Assembly: GCA_030635865.1 (NCBI GenBank)
Contig: DAOVYA010000020.1
Span: 1 to 12,650, forward strand
Direction of reading: 5' to 3'
Length of the DNA stretch: 12,650 bases
DNA from: Gammaproteobacteria bacterium
GTDB taxonomy: Bacteria > Pseudomonadota > Gammaproteobacteria > UBA9214
Numbering within the stretch: the stretch's first letter is position 1; the number at the start of each line of letters is the position of its first letter. The notes under the pieces were generated by a model, which saw only the letters and a list, made by a program, of their open reading frames with translations, was not told where the DNA came from and searched no databases. This document shows positions 1 to 8,411 of the stretch, piece by piece. The position numbers and the translations under genes were made by a program.

Positions 1-267
1 ACGGCGGCCAATCAGGCGGCAGTTGCGAAACAGCCTGCGCACATCTTCCGGGGTCGCATCTGTTGCGATATCGAAGTCTTTTGGCTCACGCCCCAGTAAC
101 AGGTCACGCACACCGCCACCCACCAGGTGCGCCTGGTAACCGGAATCCTTTAATCGATATAACACCTTCAGCGCATTGGGGCTGATATTGCCGCGGGAGA
201 TCGAATGCTCCGCCCGGGTGATAATGTCGGGTTCGGTGTGGGTCTGGATACTTCCTGTTTTGCTCAC
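1..267 (-). CDS. pcnB: Poly(A) polymerase I, N-terminal part (cut by window edge)
   Basis: The reverse strand reads as an open frame of 89 codons from a GTG at 265-267 to the window edge. It encodes the start of a class II nucleotidyltransferase of the poly(A) polymerase / CCA-adding family. Visible are the [17 protein letters not shown] stretch (residues 23-39), the glycine-rich LVGGGVRD nucleotide-binding motif (48-55) and the DFD metal-binding aspartates D64 and D66, followed by the [12 protein letters not shown] segment. The [14 protein letters not shown] lead-in and RNCRLIGRR are typical of PcnB rather than of a CCA-adding enzyme. By family knowledge PcnB adds 3' poly(A) tails that promote RNA decay. 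The GTG start is chosen because no in-frame ATG lies upstream near it; the ribosome site is weak, so the exact start is uncertain. The gene diverges from the tRNA-Glu gene. Confidence 0.9.
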   Translation of the reverse strand, partial: MSKTGSIQTHTEPDIITRAEHSISRGNISPNALKVLYRLKDSGYQAHLVGGGVRDLLLGREPKDFDIATDATPEDVRRLFRNCRLIGRR

Positions 268-276
268 TGTATATGC

Positions 277-304
277 TTGTAGATGGAAAGGTTGGGCGTA
301 TAAT
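277..304 (+). promoter_or_regulatory. Candidate promoter of tRNA-Glu
   Basis: A perfect TATAAT -10 box lies at 299-304, with a weak TTGTAG -35-like hexamer at 277-282 (16-bp spacer). The stretch between the -10 box and the tRNA is rich in G and C (CCACCGCTTCCCGGCC), as expected for a stringently controlled stable-RNA promoter. The site lies in the gap between the pcnB start and the tRNA. Assignment is from sequence pattern only. Confidence 0.55.
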
Positions 305-328
305 ACCACCGCTTCCCGGCCCTGTGCT

Positions 329-403
329 GCTCCCTTCGTCTAGTGGTTAGGACACTGGCCTCTCACGCCGGTAACAGGGGTTCGAGTCCCCTAGGGAGCG
401 CCA
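329..403 (+). tRNA. tRNA-Glu (anticodon CTC)
   Basis: A complete cloverleaf can be drawn. The acceptor stem GCTCCCT (329-335) pairs with AGGGAGC (393-399), followed by discriminator G400 and an encoded CCA (401-403). The anticodon stem is 355-359 with 367-371, and the loop is CTCTCAC with anticodon CTC at 362-364. The T stem is AGGGG/CCCCT around the loop TTCGAGT (381-387). The body closely resembles bacterial tRNA-Glu (the TTCGTCTAG 5' part and the GGTAACAGGGGTTCGA 3' part). CTC reads GAG codons only; a second TTC tRNA-Glu elsewhere in the genome would be expected to read GAA. Confidence 0.96.
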
Positions 404-483
404 TTTTCATGATGTTCACAGCTTTTCTGCCCGGTCAAACACTTATTCAGTCAAGGAAACCCTGGCCGGCGTAAAAATATTGT

Positions 484-918
484 ATGGACAAACCTGACAA
501 CACACCCGATTACAAACCGGCCGGCCTGCTTGTCCGCCTGGTCGCGATGTTCTATGACGCCCTGCTACTGCTCTCGGCATTGCTGATCGCAACGGCAATC
601 GTATTATTGGTTACCAGGGGCAACTTGCACACACACAACCCTTTCTTCAGGACCATGCTGTTCCTGATCTGCTTTTCATTCTATGCCTGGTTCTGGTTGC
701 ATGGCGGTCAAACCCTGGGCATGCGCGCATGGAAACTGCGCGTACAAAATATAGATGGACGTCCCATCACCATCTGGCAGGCCCTGTTGCGTTTCCTGGT
801 AGCGATCCCCTCATTCGCATTTGCCGGGCTGGGCTTCCTGTGGATGCTGGTCGACAAGGACAAAATGACCTGGTACGACCGGTTCTCGGAATCGGTGATT
901 GTCAGGCTGCCGAAATAG
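484..918 (+). CDS. RDD-family small integral membrane protein
   Basis: A 144-residue protein with three predicted membrane segments (about 19-43, 56-73 and 101-123). It carries RDD family marks: R18 and D25 in RLVAMFYDALLL in the first helix, the GQTLGMRAWKLRV loop (75-87) and the terminal WYDRFSESVIV motif (130-140) with D132. RDD proteins are inner-membrane proteins of mostly unknown function, some proposed to be transporters, so no substrate is assigned. The ATG at 484 places the first helix at the expected distance from the N-terminus, but no Shine-Dalgarno sequence is evident before it. The stop (916-918) faces the lptG stop with only two bases between. RDD genes next to lptG occur in other gammaproteobacteria, but a functional link to lipopolysaccharide export is inference. 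Confidence 0.85.
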   Translation: MDKPDNTPDYKPAGLLVRLVAMFYDALLLLSALLIATAIVLLVTRGNLHTHNPFFRTMLFLICFSFYAWFWLHGGQTLGMRAWKLRVQNIDGRPITIWQALLRFLVAIPSFAFAGLGFLWMLVDKDKMTWYDRFSESVIVRLPK

Positions 919-920
919 AA

Positions 921-1982
921 TCATATCTTTCGAATCGCACGAATACCGATCACCATGAAGAGTAAACTTGGCGCTAAAGTGGCCAATAGCGGGTTCATTG
1001 CATACACCTGCCCCATCTGGGTGGAAATCTGGCTGACCACGTAAAATCCGAACCCGACCAGGATACCGATAAAAATACGTTGCCCCGAGGTGACGGAACG
1101 CATGCCCCCGAAGACGAAGGGTACGGATACAAGCAACATTACCAGCGAGGCAACCGGGGTCATCAAGCGCCCCCAGAAGGCATAACGGTACTGCCCTGTA
1201 TCAAGACCATTCTCCTCGAGATAATCAACCAGCTGGGCGATCGCGACAACCGACATGGTCTGCGGCTTCAGCACGACCACGCTCAGCAACTCGGGTGTTA
1301 CCAGCGTCTGCCGCTCCAGCTGCTCCATGCGCTGCACCTCTACATGGTCATCGCGAAACTGTGTCTGCTCGACATCAAGCAACTGCCAGACATCATCGCT
1401 ATAATTCGCCTGCGCAGCAGTCACGATCCCGGACAGACTGTTATCACTGTCGAATTCATATATCGTGAGACCGGCCAGCTTTTCGTCGGTGAGGATCTTC
1501 ACTACATTGATGTAATAGTTACCATCGCGCACCCACAGGCCCTGTGTGCCCAAAAAGCTGACACTCTTGTTGGTGGCTGCCGCCCGCAATTTTTGACCAT
1601 AGTGTTCAGCCGATGGTGCAACCAGCTCACCAATCATAATAACCACGACCAGCATCAGTACGCCCGCCTGCAGGACCGACCTCACAATGCGCCAGACCGG
1701 GACACCACTTGCGCGTATTGCAACCAGCTCGCTGTTGGCTGCCAGCATACTCAAGCCAATCAGGCTGCCAAGCAACGCGGCCATCGGAAACAACTCGTAT
1801 AAACTTTGCGGTGTAGTCAGGGCAACATACTGGAACATTTTCCAAAGGGTGTAGGTGCCCACACCAACCTTGTCCAGCTGACCAATGATATTAAAGAAAA
1901 TATCCAGGCCCAGGATAACCAGTAGTGCAATCCCTGTACCTGCCACAATCGCCAGTCCGATATACCGGTCCAGGATCTTCAT
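921..1982 (-). CDS. lptG: LPS export ABC transporter permease LptG
   Basis: A 353-residue inner-membrane permease that works with LptF and the ATPase LptB to extract lipopolysaccharide from the inner membrane and push it through the LptC-LptA bridge. The layout is that of the family (E. coli protein about 360 residues): helices near 8-31, 64-84 and 103-123, a periplasmic beta-jellyroll domain (about 130-260) containing GLWVRDGNYYINV (148-160), then helices near 272-293, 303-321 and 331-349. The segment ANSELVAIRASGVPVWRI (82-99) is the cytoplasmic coupling region contacting LptB. The start at MKILDRYIGL is preferred over an open extension of 41 codons, because it matches the family N-terminus and overlaps the lptF stop as ATGA (1979-1982), implying translational coupling. 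The gene converges with the RDD gene with no room for a terminator. Confidence 0.96.
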   Translation of the reverse strand: MKILDRYIGLAIVAGTGIALLVILGLDIFFNIIGQLDKVGVGTYTLWKMFQYVALTTPQSLYELFPMAALLGSLIGLSMLAANSELVAIRASGVPVWRIVRSVLQAGVLMLVVVIMIGELVAPSAEHYGQKLRAAATNKSVSFLGTQGLWVRDGNYYINVVKILTDEKLAGLTIYEFDSDNSLSGIVTAAQANYSDDVWQLLDVEQTQFRDDHVEVQRMEQLERQTLVTPELLSVVVLKPQTMSVVAIAQLVDYLEENGLDTGQYRYAFWGRLMTPVASLVMLLVSVPFVFGGMRSVTSGQRIFIGILVGFGFYVVSQISTQMGQVYAMNPLLATLAPSLLFMVIGIRAIRKI

Positions 1983-3076
1983 GCAAAACGCCCGAAACGA
2001 CTGACAAGCCGGTCTGTGTTTAGCAGGATCAGGGCCAGGATGACCGCCAATACCGGCACCCACCACAGGCCTATCGACGCCGGCACAGTACCCTTTTCTA
2101 CCCACACCTTTGCGGCACCCAGCAGGTTGTAATAGACCACGAACAGCAGGATGGCCATCACCAGGCGTCCATAATGACCCTGTCGCGGCGAGGATTTACA
2201 CAGGGGCACCGAGAGAAACAGCAGCACCATGACCGACAGCGGCATTGCAAGACGCCATTGCAGTTCGGCACGCCTTTCTGGGTCGCTCGAACCGACAAGC
2301 CGTGCTGTTGGCGTGGCGACTAACTTGGACGATGCCTTCCGCACTCCCGGCAAATCGATACGTATGCCATATTCCCTGAACTTCATAATCCGGTAATTTT
2401 TCATGCCGGGTCTGCCTTCATAGCGGTAACCATCGACCAGGACCAGGTAATTATCGCCGCTCTTTTCATCCCGTCTCCGGTAGGCAGACTTTGCTTTTAT
2501 CACCTGCTGGTTCTTGCTTTCATCGAACCTGTCACGAACAACAATAAACAGGTTCTCCATCTGCTGCCTGTCATCTGACAATCGTTCAGCATAAAATGTC
2601 AGGCGACCACTTTGTATAGCATTGAAACGACCCGCGCCCAGTACCGTGAGATCTGCCCGCTGCTCAGCCTCCGCCCTCAACTGCAGACTCATGCCCTCGA
2701 CTGCAGGGCTGACATAAAGCGACAGCCAGCCGAGCAAGACAGCAACCACCGCACCAAACGTCAGCAGGGGCTTGTAAATATGGAGAGGCCCTACACCGCA
2801 GGCTGACATCACGGTCATTTCATTATCGCGATACATGCGGCCCAGCCCGATAATCACTCCCAGCGCAAGGGCAAACGGAACCACATGCACCAGGTACCAG
2901 ACCATCTTCAGCCCCAGCAGCTTGAACACCACGCTACCCGGAATTTCACCAGCCGCCGCGTCACCCAGGTAACGCACCAGCCGATTACTGACAAGAATCA
3001 GCCACAGGATAACGGTCACGACCAGCCAGCCATGAATCACTTCCCTTAGCAGGTAACGATCAAAAATGCGGATCAT
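1979..3076 (-). CDS. lptF: LPS export ABC transporter permease LptF
   Basis: A 365-residue partner permease of LptG in the LptB2FG lipopolysaccharide exporter, essentially the length of the E. coli protein. The N-terminus MIRIFDRYLLREV is the usual LptF start. Helices lie near 15-33, 60-80 and 101-121. The conserved coupling segment GLGRMYRDNEMTVMSACGVG runs from residue 77 to 96. The periplasmic jellyroll covers about 125-265, including FYAERLSDD (161-169), and three more helices lie near 275-293, 304-322 and 335-353. This is the first gene of a two-gene leftward operon ending in lptG, divergent from pepA across a structured intergenic region. The ribosome site before the ATG is weak (an AGG about 11 bases away). 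I see no missing family segment. Confidence 0.96.
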   Translation of the reverse strand: MIRIFDRYLLREVIHGWLVVTVILWLILVSNRLVRYLGDAAAGEIPGSVVFKLLGLKMVWYLVHVVPFALALGVIIGLGRMYRDNEMTVMSACGVGPLHIYKPLLTFGAVVAVLLGWLSLYVSPAVEGMSLQLRAEAEQRADLTVLGAGRFNAIQSGRLTFYAERLSDDRQQMENLFIVVRDRFDESKNQQVIKAKSAYRRRDEKSGDNYLVLVDGYRYEGRPGMKNYRIMKFREYGIRIDLPGVRKASSKLVATPTARLVGSSDPERRAELQWRLAMPLSVMVLLFLSVPLCKSSPRQGHYGRLVMAILLFVVYYNLLGAAKVWVEKGTVPASIGLWWVPVLAVILALILLNTDRLVSRFGRFA

Positions 3077-3236
3077 TGTTATCGGGCCTGATTGGCGGCA
3101 TGAAAATCATGCCTGCTTCCAGTACACTCCCCTGTCATGCTGATGCCTGCGACAGGCATCAATCAGGAATGCGGCTACCGTATAACACATGGCCTGCGAA
3201 CTGCAATCACAACCACCATCATATAAAGGACGTTGC
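3077..3236. promoter_or_regulatory. Divergent lptF/pepA intergenic region with nested inverted repeats
   Basis: This gap must hold the promoters of both the lptFG and pepA-holC operons. It contains a 9-bp perfect stem TGATGCCTG-CGA-CAGGCATCA (3141-3161), a 7-bp perfect stem GGCATGA-AAA-TCATGCC (3097-3113), and outer 8-bp arms CCTGATTG (3087-3094) and CAATCAGG (3160-3167) enclosing both. The octamer ATGCCTGC occurs directly repeated at 3109 and 3143. A TATAAC box at 3181-3186 could be the pepA -10 element, but no good -35 is visible. An AAAGGA ribosome site (3225-3230) lies 6 bases before the pepA ATG. Operator function of the repeats is inference. Confidence 0.5.
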
Positions 3237-4727
3237 ATGAAATTTACTATCAAGAGCGAGAAACCGGCAGAAGCCAGGACTGGATGCGTCATCCTTGGAG
3301 TTTTCGAGAAACACAAGCTGTCTCCTGCCGCAGCCCGGTTTGACAAGGCGGCCGGGGGGCTGCTGACCAGGCTTGTGAAGGATGGCGAAATCGATGGCAC
3401 ATGCGGGAAAACGCTCATCATCCACTACCCGGAAGGTGCTCTGTGTGACCGGGTTATGCTCGTCGGGTGCGGCAAGGAAGGTGAATTCAATGAAGAATGC
3501 TTCTGCAAGGCGGTCTCGAGTACGGCTAAAGCGGCCAATGCCTGCGGCGCAACAGATGCAGTCAGTTACCTGGCCGAATTGAAGGTTAACAAACGGGATG
3601 GCTACTGGAAAATTCGTACCCTTGTGGAAAAAACAGAGAGCACCCTGTTTAAACCGAACGGTCTGAAAAGCAGCAAAAACAAAAACAGGAAACCACTACG
3701 CAGCCTCGGCATTCATCCCGGCAGAACTGACGGGAAACAGGCTGCCAGGGCACTGAAAGATGGCAAGGCCCTTGCTGGTGGCGTTGAACTGGCCCGCACC
3801 CTGGGCAATCTGCCGGGTAACATTTGCACCCCCTCCTACCTCGCTGCCCAGGCACGCAAACTGGGCAGGGCCTGGAAGACAATAAAAACCAGCGTGCTGG
3901 AAGAAGCCGCCATGAAAAAACTTGGCATGGGCTCCCTGCTGTCGGTCTCGCGCGGCAGTGTGGAACCGGCAAAACTGATCACCCTGGAATACAGCGGCGG
4001 CAAAAAAGGCAGCAAGCCAGTAGTACTGGTCGGCAAGGGCGTCACCTTCGACTCGGGCGGCATTTCCCTGAAACCGGGCGCAGCCATGGATGAAATGAAG
4101 TTCGACATGTGCGGTGCTGCCAGTGTGCTCGGTACCCTGCAGGCCTGCGCAGAGATGAAAATCAAGCTGAATGTCGTCGGTGTCATCCCGACAACGGAAA
4201 ATCTGCCGAGCGACAAGGCAACGAAACCGGGTGATGTCGTGACCAGCATGTCCGGGAAGACCATCGAGATACTGAATACCGATGCAGAGGGACGCCTGAT
4301 ACTGTGCGATGCCCTCACCTATTGCAGGAAATTCAAACCCGAGGTGGTGGTTGATATCGCCACCCTCACCGGCGCCTGCGTGGTTGCCCTGGGTCATCAC
4401 ACGGCCGCGGTTCTCAGTAACGATGACGAGCTTGCAGAGGAGTTAATGACAGCTGGCAAGACGGCAACTGACCGCGCCTGGCAAATGCCCCTGTGGGACG
4501 TGTACCAATCAGCCCTTGACAGTAACTTTGCCGACATCGCCAACATCGGTGGACGTGCCGGCACAATCACTGCCGCCTGTTTCCTGTCACGTTTCACGAA
4601 GGATTACCGTTGGGCGCACCTGGACATTGCAGGTGTGGCCTGGAAGTCCGGCAAGGCAAAAGGGGCTACCGGCAGGCCGGTACCACTACTGACACAGTTC
4701 CTGCTGGATCGCTGCGCAGCCAGATGA
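3237..4727 (+). CDS. pepA: Leucyl aminopeptidase (M17 family) PepA
   Basis: A 496-residue cytosolic aminopeptidase (E. coli PepA 503) that uses two metal ions to remove N-terminal residues from peptides. In some enterobacteria the protein also binds DNA for Xer recombination and carAB control; that is not assumed here. The catalytic domain shows GKGVTFDSGGISLKP (266-280) with metal ligands K267 and D272 and catalytic K279, D290 in MKFDM, and the family signature NTDAEGRL (347-354) with D349, E351 and R353. The N-terminal macro-like domain (about 1-165) is less conserved, as usual. The ATG at 3237 is chosen over an ATG 48 bases upstream because it has an AAAGGA ribosome site 6 bases before it and gives the family N-terminus. 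Its stop overlaps holC as ATGA (4724-4727). Confidence 0.96.
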   Translation: MKFTIKSEKPAEARTGCVILGVFEKHKLSPAAARFDKAAGGLLTRLVKDGEIDGTCGKTLIIHYPEGALCDRVMLVGCGKEGEFNEECFCKAVSSTAKAANACGATDAVSYLAELKVNKRDGYWKIRTLVEKTESTLFKPNGLKSSKNKNRKPLRSLGIHPGRTDGKQAARALKDGKALAGGVELARTLGNLPGNICTPSYLAAQARKLGRAWKTIKTSVLEEAAMKKLGMGSLLSVSRGSVEPAKLITLEYSGGKKGSKPVVLVGKGVTFDSGGISLKPGAAMDEMKFDMCGAASVLGTLQACAEMKIKLNVVGVIPTTENLPSDKATKPGDVVTSMSGKTIEILNTDAEGRLILCDALTYCRKFKPEVVVDIATLTGACVVALGHHTAAVLSNDDELAEELMTAGKTATDRAWQMPLWDVYQSALDSNFADIANIGGRAGTITAACFLSRFTKDYRWAHLDIAGVAWKSGKAKGATGRPVPLLTQFLLDRCAAR

Positions 4728-5149
4728 CCGAAATCGACTTCTATGTACTAAAGGACAAGGCGTCACAGGCGGGTATGCAGTTCACCTGTCGTCTCGCGGA
4801 AAAGATCTTCAAGGAAGGCCACGAGGTGTATATCAATACCGCCTCCGAGCAACAACTCAGGCAGCTGGATGACCTGATGTGGAGCTTCCGCCAGGGAAGT
4901 TTCCTGCCACATGCTGTATATATAAGTAACGATCCGGGAACCACGCCAATCCTGCTTGGACATGCAACAGAACCGGATGGGCCCAGTGATGTGCTGGTCA
5001 ACCTGGCTGAAGACATACCTGCGTTTTTCAGCCGCTTCAGCCGGGTAACTGAACTGGTATCAGGCGATCAAACGCAACGCGATGCTGCGCGTACACGTTA
5101 CAAGTTCTATAAGGACCGTGGTTATACAGTAAGGTCACACCAGCTATGA
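4724..5149 (+). CDS. holC: DNA polymerase III subunit chi
   Basis: A 141-residue protein (E. coli chi 147) of the clamp-loader complex. Chi pairs with psi and contacts single-stranded-DNA-binding protein, tethering the replicase to coated template. The N-terminus MTEIDFYVLKD, the helix CRLAEKIFKEGHEVYI (22-37), and the motif LDDLMWSFRQGSFLPH (48-63) followed by a proline/glycine loop and a DVLVNL strand are the usual chi marks. The ATG overlaps the pepA stop by ATGA (4724-4727), and the holC stop overlaps the next gene in the same way (5146-5149). A much longer upstream-open frame through pepA is rejected, because the family start is exactly at this ATG. The pepA-holC order is conserved across gammaproteobacteria. 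Confidence 0.95.
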   Translation: MTEIDFYVLKDKASQAGMQFTCRLAEKIFKEGHEVYINTASEQQLRQLDDLMWSFRQGSFLPHAVYISNDPGTTPILLGHATEPDGPSDVLVNLAEDIPAFFSRFSRVTELVSGDQTQRDAARTRYKFYKDRGYTVRSHQL

Positions 5150-5526
5150 CACACACTGGAGAACTTGTTCTCGATGAAGAAGGCATCCCGGTATTGACGG
5201 ACATCGTGCGCGATGATGATGAACCGGAGCCTGCAGACTCGCGCCTGGCCAACCGGGTGTCGGAAATGGCGCCCCAGGAGATTGCCGATGAACTGCTGGG
5301 TAGTGATGCGTTCCGCAGGCACCTGGAGGAAGTCGCTGCAACGCTGAGCCGCAACGTCTGCCAGCAAATGGAACAGGCCTTACAGCCCATCCTCGAAGAT
5401 GCCATTACCCAGGCACTGAATGACAGTAATACGACCTCGTATGAAACTGTTCGCCAGCAACTTGAGTCCTCCCTGCCCGAACTGGTCGTCGAGGCCCTGC
5501 AGGAATCAGGCGACACCCCTGAATAA
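5146..5526 (+). CDS. Small acidic protein of unknown function between holC and valS
   Basis: I do not recognise a characterised family. The 126-residue product has no signal peptide or membrane segment, so it is probably cytosolic. The N-terminal part has a short motif GIPVLTDIV (13-21) followed by a very acidic linker DDDEPEPAD (23-31). The rest (about 34-120) is predicted alpha-helical and acidic (EEVAATLSRNVCQQMEQALQPILEDAI), compatible with a coiled or oligomerising helix bundle. The ATG overlaps the holC stop as ATGA, so translation is probably coupled and the reading frame is very likely real. Short proteins with a similar PVLTE/D-V motif are, from memory, encoded near holC-valS in some proteobacteria (DUF2486-like); this is a weak resemblance and not an assignment. 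Confidence 0.75.
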   Translation: MTHTGELVLDEEGIPVLTDIVRDDDEPEPADSRLANRVSEMAPQEIADELLGSDAFRRHLEEVAATLSRNVCQQMEQALQPILEDAITQALNDSNTTSYETVRQQLESSLPELVVEALQESGDTPE

Positions 5527-5546
5527 GTCAGACCAGGGAATATGCC

Positions 5547-5574
5547 CTGACCATGGGGCTGCTTCAGGTATAAT
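5547..5574 (+). promoter_or_regulatory. Candidate valS promoter
   Basis: A perfect TATAAT (5569-5574) lies 16 bp after CTGACC (5547-5552, four of six matches to TTGACA), in the 95-bp gap before valS. Transcription would start near 5581, about 40 bases before the ATG. A 5-bp stem CAGGG/CCCTG with a six-base loop (5534-5549) overlaps the -35 region. It is not followed by a T-run, so it does not look like a terminator. This suggests valS can be transcribed separately from pepA-holC. Pattern-based only. Confidence 0.5.
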
Positions 5575-5621
5575 TACCCGCTTTGGGCCAATCGGCCACG
5601 CCTGACAGAATAACGCTAGCA

Positions 5622-8387
5622 ATGGAAAAGACCTACAACCCGCACGCCATCGAACAGCACTGGTACGAAACCTGGGAGCAAGAAGGGTACTTTGCACCTT
5701 CCGGTGAGGGCGAGCCCTTTTGCATCATGATCCCGCCGCCGAATGTTACCGGCAGCCTGCACATGGGACACGCCTTCCAGGACACCCTGATGGATGCGTT
5801 GACCCGCTACCATCGCATGCGCGGTGACAACACCCTGTGGCAGCCCGGCACCGACCATGCGGGCATTGCACCCCAGATGGTGGTGGAACGGCAACTCAAC
5901 AGTGATGATCTGACCCGGCATGATCTTGGCCGCGAGAAATTTATCAAGCGCATCTGGGAATGGAAACATGAATCCGGCGGGACCATTACCCGGCAGCTGC
6001 GGCGCATGGGTTCATCCGTGGACTGGAGCCGTGAACGCTTCACCATGGACGAGGGCCTGTCACAGGCCGTCAGGGAAACCTTTGTTCGCCTCTATGAAGA
6101 AGGCCTGATCTACCGTGGCAAACGCCTGGTAAACTGGGACCCGGTTCTGCACACCGCAGTCTCCGATCTTGAAGTGATTTCCGAAGAGGAAAACGGCCAC
6201 CTCTGGTACATGCGCTATCCGCTGGCAGATGGTTCCGGCCACCTGGTGGTTGCCACAACGCGACCCGAAACCATGCTTGGCGACGCGGCGGTCGCCGTGC
6301 ATCCCGATGACGAACGCTACCAGTCATTGATCGGCAAGCATATCCGACTGCCGTTGACGGACCGTGAGATTCCCGTCATCGCGGATGATTATGTAGACCC
6401 GGAATTCGGAACCGGTTGCGTAAAAATCACACCCGCCCATGATTTTAATGACGCTGAAATGGGCAAGCGGCACGACCTGCCTGTTATCAATATTCTCACC
6501 GTGGATGCCTGTATCAATGATGAAGCCCCGGGCCGCTACGGCGGCATGGACCGCTACGAGGCACGTAAACAGATCGTTGCCGACCTCGAGACACAGGGCC
6601 TGCTGGAAAAGATAGATGACCATAAGCTCATGGTGCCACGCGGTGACCGCTCCGGTGCCGTGGTTGAACCGTTCCTGACGGACCAGTGGTTTGTAAAAAT
6701 AGCCCCGCTGGCGGAACCTGCCATCAGGGCGGTCGAGGATGGCAGTATTAAATTTGTGCCGGACAACTGGAAGAACACCTATTTTGAATGGATGCGCAAT
6801 ATCCAGGACTGGTGTATTTCACGCCAGATCTGGTGGGGACATCGAATACCGGCCTGGTATGACGAGGCAGGAAATATCTACGTCGGACGCACTGAAATAG
6901 AGGTGCGTGAGAAATACGGCCTGGGTGATGAACTTTTCCTGCACCAGGATGAGGATGTGCTCGACACCTGGTTCTCCTCTGCACTCTGGCCATTCAGCAC
7001 GCTGGGCTGGCCTGAAAAAACAGACGCCGTTAATACCTTCTACCCGACCAGCGTACTGGTCACCGGTTTCGATATCATTTTCTTCTGGGTCGCCCGCATG
7101 ATCATGATGGGGCTCAAGTTCACTGGTGAAGTCCCGTTCCGGGAGGTCTATATCCACGGACTGGTACGTGATGCGCATGGACAGAAAATGTCCAAGTCCA
7201 AGGGCAACGTACTCGACCCGATCGACCTGATCGACGGCATCGAACTGGAAGCACTGGTTGCCAAACGACGTGCCGGGCTGATGCAGCCAAAGATGGCCGA
7301 CAGGATTGAAAAGATCACCCGCAAGGATTTCCCGGATGGCATACCGGCCTTCGGTACCGATGCGCTGCGTTTTACCTTTGCCGCCCTCGCCTCCACCGGC
7401 CGTGACATCAATTTCGACCTGGGACGGATTGAGGGTTACCGGAATTTTTGTAACAAATTATGGAATGCAGCCCGCTATGTGCTGATGAACACCGAAAACC
7501 AGGACTGTGGCCAGGGCGGTGCCGGGGTGGTACTGAATGATGCCGACCGATGGATTATCAGCTTGCTGCAGCAAACCGAACAGGCGGTGATCGAGGCCAT
7601 CGAGAACTACCGGTTTGACCTCGCGGTGCAGGCCATTTACACCTTCATCTGGGACGAATACTGTGACTGGTACCTGGAACTCTCGAAACCGGTATTGGCC
7701 GACCCGGACAGTGATGCCGGGGCGCTACGGGGCACACGCAGGACCCTGGTCAGGGTAATGGAAACCATATTACGGCTGATCCATCCACTGGCCCCGTTCA
7801 TCAGCGAGGAAATCTGGCAACGCATGGCACCGCTTGCCGGTGTTGATGGAAAAACCATCATGCGACAACCCTACCCATCCCCTGAAAGTGACAAGATCGA
7901 TCAGGCATCGCTGGAGGAGATCAACTGGGTCAAGGATTTCATAATTGGTGTGCGCAAGATTCGCAGCGGCATGAATATCGATCCCCGCAAACTGTTACCG
8001 GTTCTGCTGCAAGATGGTTCGGAAACAGACAGGGAACGACTGGACAGAAACCGGCATTACCTCGAAAGCGTGGGTCGTGTTGAAACCGTTACCTGGCTGG
8101 AAGAAAAAGAAACAGCACCGGAGTCTTCTACAGCGCTGGTCGGTGAAATGAAATTACTGATCCCGCTTGCAGGACTGATCGACAAGGAAAGCGAAATCCA
8201 GCGGCTGATAAAAGAACTTGAGAAAAAGGCGAATGAACTGGATCGCTGCGAGAAGAAACTTCTGAACCCGGGTTTTGTAGACAAGGCCCCTGCTGCAGTC
8301 GTTGAGAAGGAACGCGCACGCGCGGCTGAACTCAGTTCAGCAATCAATAATCTGGAAGGCCAAAAAGAAAAAATCCAGGCACTGTGA
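5622..8387 (+). CDS. valS: Valyl-tRNA synthetase
   Basis: A 921-residue class Ia aminoacyl-tRNA synthetase (E. coli 951) that charges tRNA-Val and hydrolyses misacylated Thr-tRNA-Val. The HIGH motif appears as HMGH (47-50) after PPPNVTGSL, and the KMSKS motif is intact at 522-526 ([12 protein letters not shown]). The CP1 editing domain lies between them, with [16 protein letters not shown] starting at about 211. The anticodon-binding domain includes the [14 protein letters not shown] region, and the C-terminal tail from about residue 855 is a charged coiled coil ([19 protein letters not shown]), the ValS tRNA-binding arm. The ATG at 5622 matches the family start MEKTYNP; an in-frame TTG 39 bases upstream is rejected. 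The ribosome site is weak. No T-box or leader peptide is seen. It ends in the intergenic palindrome region. Confidence 0.97.
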   Translation: MEKTYNPHAIEQHWYETWEQEGYFAPSGEGEPFCIMIPPPNVTGSLHMGHAFQDTLMDALTRYHRMRGDNTLWQPGTDHAGIAPQMVVERQLNSDDLTRHDLGREKFIKRIWEWKHESGGTITRQLRRMGSSVDWSRERFTMDEGLSQAVRETFVRLYEEGLIYRGKRLVNWDPVLHTAVSDLEVISEEENGHLWYMRYPLADGSGHLVVATTRPETMLGDAAVAVHPDDERYQSLIGKHIRLPLTDREIPVIADDYVDPEFGTGCVKITPAHDFNDAEMGKRHDLPVINILTVDACINDEAPGRYGGMDRYEARKQIVADLETQGLLEKIDDHKLMVPRGDRSGAVVEPFLTDQWFVKIAPLAEPAIRAVEDGSIKFVPDNWKNTYFEWMRNIQDWCISRQIWWGHRIPAWYDEAGNIYVGRTEIEVREKYGLGDELFLHQDEDVLDTWFSSALWPFSTLGWPEKTDAVNTFYPTSVLVTGFDIIFFWVARMIMMGLKFTGEVPFREVYIHGLVRDAHGQKMSKSKGNVLDPIDLIDGIELEALVAKRRAGLMQPKMADRIEKITRKDFPDGIPAFGTDALRFTFAALASTGRDINFDLGRIEGYRNFCNKLWNAARYVLMNTENQDCGQGGAGVVLNDADRWIISLLQQTEQAVIEAIENYRFDLAVQAIYTFIWDEYCDWYLELSKPVLADPDSDAGALRGTRRTLVRVMETILRLIHPLAPFISEEIWQRMAPLAGVDGKTIMRQPYPSPESDKIDQASLEEINWVKDFIIGVRKIRSGMNIDPRKLLPVLLQDGSETDRERLDRNRHYLESVGRVETVTWLEEKETAPESSTALVGEMKLLIPLAGLIDKESEIQRLIKELEKKANELDRCEKKLLNPGFVDKAPAAVVEKERARAAELSSAINNLEGQKEKIQAL

Positions 8388-8411
8388 GCCAATCCCTGCG
8401 TTGCACGAAAG

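Noticed and set aside
1080..1802. 240-codon open frame on the plus strand inside lptG
   Set aside because: Antisense to a clear lptG; composition rich in His/Gln/Arg typical of a shadow frame, with no recognisable domain.
3097..3161. Two stems in the lptF/pepA gap as a Rho-independent terminator pair
   Set aside because: They lie upstream of both genes rather than after a gene, and no T-run follows; more likely regulatory or structural DNA.
3696..4400. 234-codon open frame on the minus strand inside pepA
   Set aside because: Antisense shadow of the conserved PepA catalytic domain.
4610..4723. Upstream extension of holC through the end of pepA
   Set aside because: Family start and the ATGA overlap place the holC start at 4724.
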